Below, piece after piece: positions 6,505 through 11,725 of a DNA stretch of 11,725 nucleotides (position 1 is the first letter of the stretch; each line of letters opens with the position of its first letter). The notes under the pieces were generated by a model. The model was not told where the DNA came from and did not search any database. It worked only from the letters and a program-made list of their open reading frames with translations. Location: positions 1 through 11,725 of the forward strand of contig JBEGQX010000245.1 of NCBI GenBank assembly GCA_041180805.1, read 5' to 3'. This DNA is from JBEGQX01 sp041180805. GTDB lineage: Bacteria; Planctomycetota; Planctomycetia; Gemmatales; Gemmataceae. The position numbers were made by a program, and so were the translations under genes.

Positions 6505-7773
6505 TTATTTGCCTTGGTTTTTGTTGGTTAGAACGCCTGGCAGTTCGAAACCCTTGCCACCTTTAAGTAGTTGCAGGTTAGCCTGTGTCTGTTGGCTGAG
6601 GCCCCAAAGCCGAATAAAGCCCTTTGCGGCATCGTGGTCGAACTGATCGCCTTTTTCATAAGTAGCCAGGTTTTTGCTGTACAGGCTGTTCTCGCTTTTT
6701 CTTCCAGCAACAGTGGCACTGCCTTTGAAAAGTTTTACCCGCACTTGACCGGAAACAAACCTTTGGCTGCTAACCACAAACTGTGCTAAATCTTGATGGA
6801 AGGCACTGAACCATTGGCCATTGTAAATAAGATCCGCATATTCTTGGGCCACGATTGCTTTGAAGCGTTGGGCTTGTTTGCTTAAGGTAAGAGATTCCAG
6901 TTCGCGGTGGGCCATATGAAGAACCACGCCTGCTGGTGCCTCATAAACTTCACGAGACTTGATTCCCACCAGACGGTTTTCAACATGGTCGATCCTGCCA
7001 ACACCATGCTCGCCTGCGACTTTGTTTAAAGCCTCAATAAGGGGAACGCCGTCCATTTTCTTACCATCCAAGGCAACCGGTATTCCTCTTTCAAAATCAA
7101 TAACGACATAAGTTGGCTGATTGGGGGTTTTGTCGGCGTCTTTTGTCCAGGCAAAAGATTCTGATGGTGGTTCAGTCCACGGATCTTCCAACACGCCAGC
7201 TTCGCAGCTTCTGCCCCAAATATTTTGATCAATACTGAAGAGGTTTTCTTCCGTAATTTCCACGGGAATTTTTCGTTCACGGGCGAAGGCGATTTCCTCA
7301 TCGCGGGTCATGCGCCATTCGCGAACGGGAGCAATAATTTTTAAATCAGGTGCAAGGGTTTGGAATGTTACATCGAAGCGCACCTGATCGTTGCCTTTGC
7401 CTGTGCAACCATGGGCAACAGCCTTGGCTTTATGTTCACGGGCTGCATCGACCATTAGCTTGGCGATTAGCGGACGGCCCAAAGCGGTGGCAAGAGGATA
7501 TTTTCCTTCGTATACCGCGCCTGCCATAAGGGCGGGCCATACAAAGCAGTCCACAAAAAGATTGCGGGCATCCAACGCTATGGCTTCAACAGCGCCGGTT
7601 TTAAGCGCTTTTTGGCGGATAGCCTCGATATCCTCACCCTGACCCAAGTCCACGGTGAAAGTAACCACATCCAAGTCATATTTTTCTTGAATCCAATGGA
7701 CCATCACGGAGGTATCCAAACCACCTGAATAGGCCAAAATTACCCTGTCGCGCTTTCCCGGGGTTCCCGCCAT
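6505..7773 (-). CDS. argG: Argininosuccinate synthase
   Basis: This enzyme condenses citrulline and aspartate with ATP to argininosuccinate, the penultimate step of arginine synthesis, in the cytoplasm. The 422-residue product carries the N-type ATP pyrophosphatase P-loop AYSGGLDTSV (residues 14-23), the second signature GCTGKGNDQVRF (122-133), and the YPLATALGRPLIAKL block (92-106). Length fits the family (about 400-450). AGGA lies about 7 bases before the ATG on the minus strand (TAGGACACATC then ATG), supporting this start. The HTH-EIIA gene follows after 18 bases, suggesting one transcript. argH is not adjacent. The gene is divergent from the JAMM gene across 77 bases, which must hold the promoter(s). 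I see no clear ArgR-like palindrome there. Confidence 0.97.
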   Translation of the reverse strand: MAGTPGKRDRVILAYSGGLDTSVMVHWIQEKYDLDVVTFTVDLGQGEDIEAIRQKALKTGAVEAIALDARNLFVDCFVWPALMAGAVYEGKYPLATALGRPLIAKLMVDAAREHKAKAVAHGCTGKGNDQVRFDVTFQTLAPDLKIIAPVREWRMTRDEEIAFARERKIPVEITEENLFSIDQNIWGRSCEAGVLEDPWTEPPSESFAWTKDADKTPNQPTYVVIDFERGIPVALDGKKMDGVPLIEALNKVAGEHGVGRIDHVENRLVGIKSREVYEAPAGVVLHMAHRELESLTLSKQAQRFKAIVAQEYADLIYNGQWFSAFHQDLAQFVVSSQRFVSGQVRVKLFKGSATVAGRKSENSLYSKNLATYEKGDQFDHDAAKGFIRLWGLSQQTQANLQLLKGGKGFELPGVLTNKNQGK

Positions 7774-7850
7774 GATGTGTCCTAGCTGAAAATCGGTTAA
7801 TCTTTTGTAAGAACAAAGGTTATCCTCTTATTTTCGAGACGAATGAACTT
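7774..7850. promoter_or_regulatory. Divergent intergenic region between argG and the JAMM gene
   Basis: These 77 bases separate two divergent start codons, so they must hold promoters for both directions unless the leaders overlap the genes. The stretch is A/T-rich. A TTGTTC box on the minus strand could be a -35 element, but its -10 partner is poor. I identify no operator. The call rests on gene layout. Confidence 0.45.
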
Positions 7851-8294
7851 ATGTCAATGGCTGTTCTGTTTGAACTGGGCAATCTTCATTTGGATGCTGT
7901 GATATCTCATTCCCAGCAGGAATATCCTTTGGAATGTTGCGGGTTGTTGGTTGGCACAAAATATTTGGAATTTGGCAAGCTAAAATACAAAGTGGAACAA
8001 GTGATAAAGCTTGAAAATTTGCTAAAAAGTGATTCAGAATTTGAATCTTCGCCGGAAAGTATGTTCAAAGCAATGCGGGACTTGCGCCAAAGTAATTTGG
8101 AAATTCTGGCAATTTATCATTCCCACCCGAATTCTTCCCCGGTTCCTAGTTCCAAGGATATTTGTGGGCACTTGAGTCCGGAAATATTCATGCTGATCAT
8201 TGGAAATGTTAAAACAGATAAAAATGTTGGACTTTGGGAAATAACCCAACAGGGTGAACGGATTGAGCACCCGATGCGAATTCAGCAACTTTAG
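7851..8294 (+). CDS. JAMM/MPN+ domain zinc metalloprotease (Mov34/MPN/PAD-1 family)
   Basis: This 147-residue single-domain protein has a complete JAMM motif. Catalytic Glu28 sits in EYPLECCGLLVG, and the zinc ligands His90, His92 and Asp103 sit in IYHSHPNSSPVPSSKD, matching H-x-H-P-x6-S-x2-D exactly. Bacterial members of this family cleave isopeptide or peptide bonds after a C-terminal di-glycine of ubiquitin-like or ThiS/MoaD/CysO-like sulfur carriers. Whether this one does so is unknown, because no such carrier, E1-like enzyme or cysteine synthase is next to it. There is no signal peptide or membrane segment, so it is probably cytosolic. ATG 7851 is taken as the start; ATG 7857 is an equally possible start in the same frame, and neither has a good Shine-Dalgarno. 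G+C is very low in places (16 of 60 bases at 7981-8040). Confidence 0.9.
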   Translation: MSMAVLFELGNLHLDAVISHSQQEYPLECCGLLVGTKYLEFGKLKYKVEQVIKLENLLKSDSEFESSPESMFKAMRDLRQSNLEILAIYHSHPNSSPVPSSKDICGHLSPEIFMLIIGNVKTDKNVGLWEITQQGERIEHPMRIQQL

Positions 8295-8476
8295 AAATTA
8301 TTTTTAATAATCAAAGTTAAATTGCAAAAGATGGGCAGATAATTAGGTTTCTACGCATTTGACGGATTTGCTTGATTTAAAGAATCAATCGGATTGTTTA
8401 AATCGTATTGGTCGTTTGGTCGATAACTGAAGTGATGGTGTTTCAGGATGTGAACACCCACAGGCAGGAGCCGACC
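8295..8476 (+). promoter_or_regulatory. Leader region of the giant surface-protein gene, with two inverted repeats
   Basis: This 182-base gap precedes the giant gene. It contains TTGATT-TAAAG-AATCAA (8372-8388), a perfect 6-base inverted repeat that could be an operator. It also contains GGTGTT (8437-8442) with AACACC (8453-8458) around a 10-base loop, close to the ribosome-binding site. The palindrome ATTATT-TTT-AATAAT (8297-8311), right after the JAMM stop, has only A-T pairs and is too weak to call a terminator. Regulatory roles are inference. Confidence 0.3.
8466..8470 (+). promoter_or_regulatory. Ribosome-binding site of the giant surface-protein gene
   Basis: AGGAG lies 6 bases before ATG 8477, an optimal Shine-Dalgarno arrangement. 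It fixes the start just ahead of the basic leader of the protein. Confidence 0.75.
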
Positions 8477-11400
8477 ATGATTTTTAATTGGAAACTGGAA
8501 ACTTTTCGTCGTTTGTTTGGCCTTAAGAGATCCAACAAGGCTGTAACGAAAAAATTAAATATTGAAAACTTGGAAGAAAGAATTGAATGCGCCACCAAGG
8601 TGTGGAATGGAAGCCTTGCGGGGGTGGGAACGGATGGAAGTTTATCGCCTTTTTCCTACGGCACAGATGGTGATCCGACTTTTAGTACTTATATGGCAGC
8701 AATTTCAGGAAATAATGGTCTAAACCAAATTACGAATTCTTTGGGGGATAATTGGAACGCTCAATTTGGTCAAAGAGCTTTACCAAATAATGGGGATACA
8801 TTGGTATTTCCACAACTTTATTTAACAATAAATGGCAATAGTGCAAGTTTAATAACACCAATTAATGGTGTATTTGGGGATTTAACTAGAACTGATTTGG
8901 ACGCAACAGTGCCCACACCTCCAAGAAATCCCCCTGGCCCGATTTTTGTGAATGTGATAAATGATTTAATGCCAGATTCCAATGGGAATCTTGCTGGGTA
9001 CTTGAGAGATCAGGTTACAGGTGCGAATTTTGTTAATCCTTTAATTTATGTGGATCAGATTCTTTTATCCGGAACAGGGTACGCAATTTATGGAAGAGAT
9101 AACCCCCAATTTGGTCCAACCAACTCTAAAATTTCGCCTCCCCACTATTTTGTTGGCGGGGAAACAGTAAGTGCAGAATTCTTCTATCCAGGAGCAGCAG
9201 CTAGTTCAAATGTATTTCAGGATCCATATTTCAAGCCTAGTCAATGGACAGGACAAGTCGTGTATGTAGATCCTGCGACTTACAATCCCCTTACAAATAT
9301 TTCTTATAATCCAGCTATACCTTTGAATATTCAAACACAAATTGTGGCAGATTATTTGACTACAGGTTTGCCAGCTAATTCAACCATTAACTTCAGTAAC
9401 GATTCCCCAATTTACCCTGCTATTGCAACAGGGGCAAATCCCAGTAATGCGAATTGGATTTATATGCCTATGAACATAGGGAATCCTAATTTGCCGGAAG
9501 GTTCAGCATTTGTGTTTAATGTAACCCAAGAAGGGGGATGGCTTATTCTGGATTCCGATCTTCATGAAACAAGTACAAATAATACAGATGGAAACTACAC
9601 ATTACTTAATGATGTGAATAACAATAAAATTTTAAAACAGGGAAGGGGTATTTTGGTTTTTGAATCCAATAATCAATTTACCGGGTTGGTTTCGATACAA
9701 GATGGTATGGTGATAGTTTCTGACAGTGAAGGCCTTGGCAGTGCATTTACTAATTCAAATGTTGAAGTTTTTGACGGTACACTAAGTTTAAGTAGTGACC
9801 AATTTGGTATTGGTTCAATTCAGGCAACTGGACAACCTAATGTACAAGGAGATTCGTATTCGACAACCAATATTTCAAATCGAAACCTTATTTTAAATGG
9901 TGGCGATGGGTTTTTGCCAACTCTTAATTCTTCCACCACACCTGTAGGTGTTCCATTAGGACAGTTTTCGGGCCAGTCAGGTATATATGGCCGAGCCCAT
10001 CAATGGAATGGAACGGTAGCATTAAACACAAACCCATCTGAAATCACCCAAGCTTCCTTGCCAGGTGACCAGTTTGGTAATGACGGCACGTTTAGCATTG
10101 GTTCGATTCAGGTAACTAGTGGTGGCACTGGATATGATCCATTAAATCCTCCAGTTGTACAAATTCAGGCACCAAATTCAGCTTTTGCAGGTCAGGCAGT
10201 TTTACAAGATGGAGGCATTGCTTCAATTCCTTTGCTTACAGGTGGCAGCGGTTATGGCATTGCGCCCACTGTTAACATAACAGGGGATGGAACCGGTGCG
10301 ACTGCAAATGCTACTTTGACCAATGGAGTCGTAACAGCCATTGTAATTACAAACCCTGGTACAGGTTATACTTATGCCCCATCTGTATCTATTTCAGCGC
10401 CTGGTGGTGCCATTGCTGGCACACCTGTTGTCACAAATGGTCAAATTACTCAAATTCCAATTCAAAATGGGGGAAGTGGTTATGTAAATTCCCCTGTAGT
10501 AATAATCACTGACAATCCTACCCAAGGAACCCCTGCTGGAACAGGGGCAACCGCAACAGCAATTTTGACTAATGGGGTGGTAACATCAATAAATATTACA
10601 AATCCTGGAACAGGTTACACTAATCCAACAGTGACCATTGGACTGGTTGGAGCTATTGCAGGAACTCCCGTAATTACAAACAGTCAAATTACTCAAATAC
10701 CATTAAATGGAAATGGATTTGGTTATAGCTCTTTGCCACTGATTTCAATCAGTGGACCTGGAAATGGTGCAACTGCTTTGGCAGTGGCTGGGGCTGTTTC
10801 TGGTACACCTGCAAATCCGAATGGGGACCCCAGCGTTGGCCAAGAATTCGGAAGTGCTACAGAGATAAACGGTGTGATTAGTGGAGCGGCTGGATTACGA
10901 AAATGGGGAATGGGTGTTGTAGAGGTTACCCAGGCGAACACATTTTCTGGCGATGTAGTGATATTTGATGGTGCTCTAAATATTCAAAACAATTTGGGTT
11001 TGGGTGTTTCAAACAATATTCAAAATGGCGTTGTTGTTCCCAAAAATGTTTATGTGCGAGAGCTTCCATCTAATCTCGTACCACAAAATCAACTACTAAG
11101 TCATATGGGGGCTTTGACCCTTGGAGATGAAACCAATGGCGGGCAAAATCTTGTATTTGACACTGGTTATCAATTAATTATTCAAGATGGTGGAAATGCT
11201 GGTACCACAAATGCTACGGGACCGGATCAGAATCCAGGTTCAAACTCAGGGCTCACCAATACTAGCGGAGCAAGGGTTGAAGGATTAGGAGCTTTTCAAG
11301 TTGTTTCGCCGAATGATAATCCTAATTCGGCAGAGTGGCAGGGAAATGTAGTGGTGCAAACCAATGCCGCTATTGGGGGAACACCAAATTCCAACCTGAA

Positions 11401-11725
11401 AATATCAGGCGTTATTTCTGCAACAGGCCAAGCGAATAATTTAATTACTCTAGAAAAAAGAGGGTCTATGAATCTTTCGGTATCAGCAAACAATGCCGAT
11501 ACCAGTAATGTTAATGGAAATTTTGTTGGTAACTGGTTGATTAGTAATGGAAATCTCAAAGTTGAAAATAATGGCGCCTTGGGATTTGCAGGCACAAATT
11601 CCAACAATAGCTCTTATGTTTGGGTTAGACAGCAGTCTCAGGTCTTGCCGGGTCTCTCAGGTGCTGGATCACTGCAGATGGTTGGTGATGGGCTTAATAT
11701 TTCAAATAACATTGTGTTAGAAAGT
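8477..11725 (+). CDS. Giant autotransporter-repeat surface/extracellular protein, N-terminal part (runs off window)
   Basis: The frame is open for 1083 codons with no stop up to the window edge, so the C-terminal part is missing. The protein lacks a classic signal peptide. Instead it has a basic leader (FRRLFGLKRSNKAVTKK, residues 10-26) and NIENLEERIECATKVWNGS (residues 28-46), matching the LEDR/LEER-then-A-T-x-W leader of many large planctomycete surface proteins. DNWNAQFG (Trp93) and GDTLVFP (106-112) resemble the start of autotransporter passenger domains. Three units look like autotransporter-associated beta-strand repeats (PATR): about 384-423 (KILKQGRGILVFESNNQFTG), 799-844 (GLRKWGMGVVEVTQANTFSG) and 974-1036 (ITLEKRGSMNLSVSANNADT). 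Between the first two units lies a GGxGY repeat array (549 to about 777). Composition is rich in Gly, Asn, Thr and Ser, with few Cys. It is probably an adhesin or cell-surface protein; any transporter domain would lie beyond the window. Confidence 0.85.
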   Translation, partial: MIFNWKLETFRRLFGLKRSNKAVTKKLNIENLEERIECATKVWNGSLAGVGTDGSLSPFSYGTDGDPTFSTYMAAISGNNGLNQITNSLGDNWNAQFGQRALPNNGDTLVFPQLYLTINGNSASLITPINGVFGDLTRTDLDATVPTPPRNPPGPIFVNVINDLMPDSNGNLAGYLRDQVTGANFVNPLIYVDQILLSGTGYAIYGRDNPQFGPTNSKISPPHYFVGGETVSAEFFYPGAAASSNVFQDPYFKPSQWTGQVVYVDPATYNPLTNISYNPAIPLNIQTQIVADYLTTGLPANSTINFSNDSPIYPAIATGANPSNANWIYMPMNIGNPNLPEGSAFVFNVTQEGGWLILDSDLHETSTNNTDGNYTLLNDVNNNKILKQGRGILVFESNNQFTGLVSIQDGMVIVSDSEGLGSAFTNSNVEVFDGTLSLSSDQFGIGSIQATGQPNVQGDSYSTTNISNRNLILNGGDGFLPTLNSSTTPVGVPLGQFSGQSGIYGRAHQWNGTVALNTNPSEITQASLPGDQFGNDGTFSIGSIQVTSGGTGYDPLNPPVVQIQAPNSAFAGQAVLQDGGIASIPLLTGGSGYGIAPTVNITGDGTGATANATLTNGVVTAIVITNPGTGYTYAPSVSISAPGGAIAGTPVVTNGQITQIPIQNGGSGYVNSPVVIITDNPTQGTPAGTGATATAILTNGVVTSINITNPGTGYTNPTVTIGLVGAIAGTPVITNSQITQIPLNGNGFGYSSLPLISISGPGNGATALAVAGAVSGTPANPNGDPSVGQEFGSATEINGVISGAAGLRKWGMGVVEVTQANTFSGDVVIFDGALNIQNNLGLGVSNNIQNGVVVPKNVYVRELPSNLVPQNQLLSHMGALTLGDETNGGQNLVFDTGYQLIIQDGGNAGTTNATGPDQNPGSNSGLTNTSGARVEGLGAFQVVSPNDNPNSAEWQGNVVVQTNAAIGGTPNSNLKISGVISATGQANNLITLEKRGSMNLSVSANNADTSNVNGNFVGNWLISNGNLKVENNGALGFAGTNSNNSSYVWVRQQSQVLPGLSGAGSLQMVGDGLNISNNIVLES
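10121..10807 (+). repeat. GGxGY / NPGTGY beta-strand tandem repeat array inside the giant protein
   Basis: GGxGY-like turns recur at residues 549 (GGTGYDP), 589 (GGSGYGIAP), 626 (NPGTGYTYAP), 664 (NGGSGYVNSP), 709 (NPGTGYTNPT) and 745 (GNGFGYSSLP), spaced 36-45 residues apart. They pair into a larger unit of about 75-81 residues: GGSGY, GTGATA-A-LTNGVVT, ITNPGTGYT, then GAIAGTPV-TN-QITQIP. The last unit is incomplete. DNA identity remains in places, such as GTCAAATTACTCAAAT at 10440-10455 and 10683-10698. Similar GSGYTSAPTV-type repeats occur in bacterial surface proteins and phage tail fibres. Confidence 0.8.

Noticed and set aside
8034..8288. Minus-strand open frame of 84 codons opposite the JAMM gene
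   Set aside because: It lies entirely within a gene with a complete catalytic motif and has no recognisable features.
8297..8311. Perfect palindrome ATTATT-TTT-AATAAT after the JAMM gene
   Set aside because: It has only A-T pairs, so the hairpin would be too unstable for a terminator, and such palindromes arise easily in AT-rich DNA.
10121..10807. Regular repeats considered as a CRISPR array
   Set aside because: The repeats are in-frame, diverged and protein-coding, lack constant direct repeats with unique spacers, and have no cas genes nearby.
10723..11607. Two minus-strand open frames opposite the giant gene
   Set aside because: They lie inside an uninterrupted plus-strand frame with a good start and protein-level repeats, so they are antisense shadows.

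Overview
The window most likely comes from a member of the Planctomycetota, with a lean towards the Gemmatales. This is inferred from gene content, not from a database search. Three things point that way. A very long secreted-type protein at the right edge starts with a basic leader followed by an LEER box (LEDR/LEER type), and carries autotransporter-style beta-strand repeats. A hydroxysqualene dehydroxylase (HpnE-type) gene is present. A helix-turn-helix/PTS-EIIA fusion lies beside argG. Base composition is moderate and uneven: in 60-base lines I counted by hand, katG is mostly 47-72% G+C, argG about 42-58%, the HpnE-like gene about 45%, and lines of the JAMM gene and the giant gene fall as low as 27-28%.

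Left part (1-4261). A complete catalase-peroxidase gene (katG, +) is followed by about 1.1 kb with no convincing full-length gene. That stretch holds a small minus-strand reading frame that looks like the last strand of a PQQ-type beta-propeller protein, probably a gene remnant. Next, on the minus strand, is a gene for a secreted beta-propeller-like protein of unknown function. It is followed by a strong hairpin that probably terminates the tRNA transcript.

Middle part (4262-7850). A tRNA-Asn(GTT) gene lies on the minus strand. An HpnE-type FAD-dependent oxidoreductase gene (+) ends tail to tail, with overlapping stop codons, against a minus-strand pair: argG (argininosuccinate synthase) and, 18 bases downstream, a gene fusing an excisionase-type DNA-binding domain to a PTS EIIA domain. 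The pair is probably one transcript and may link arginine synthesis to a phosphotransfer signal.

Right part (7851-11725). Divergent from argG is a small JAMM/MPN+ metalloprotease gene with a complete zinc motif. A giant open frame then begins at 8477 behind a good Shine-Dalgarno sequence and stays open for all 1083 codons to the window edge. It encodes the N-terminal part of a Gly/Asn/Thr-rich surface or extracellular protein with an internal array of GGxGY/NPGTGY repeats and at least three autotransporter-associated beta-strand units.

Most of the window is ordinary housekeeping or stress metabolism. The parts most worth a second look are the giant repeat protein, the argG/HTH-EIIA pair, and the region between katG and the tRNA, which has a gene remnant and a 10-base copy of the tRNA 3' end.
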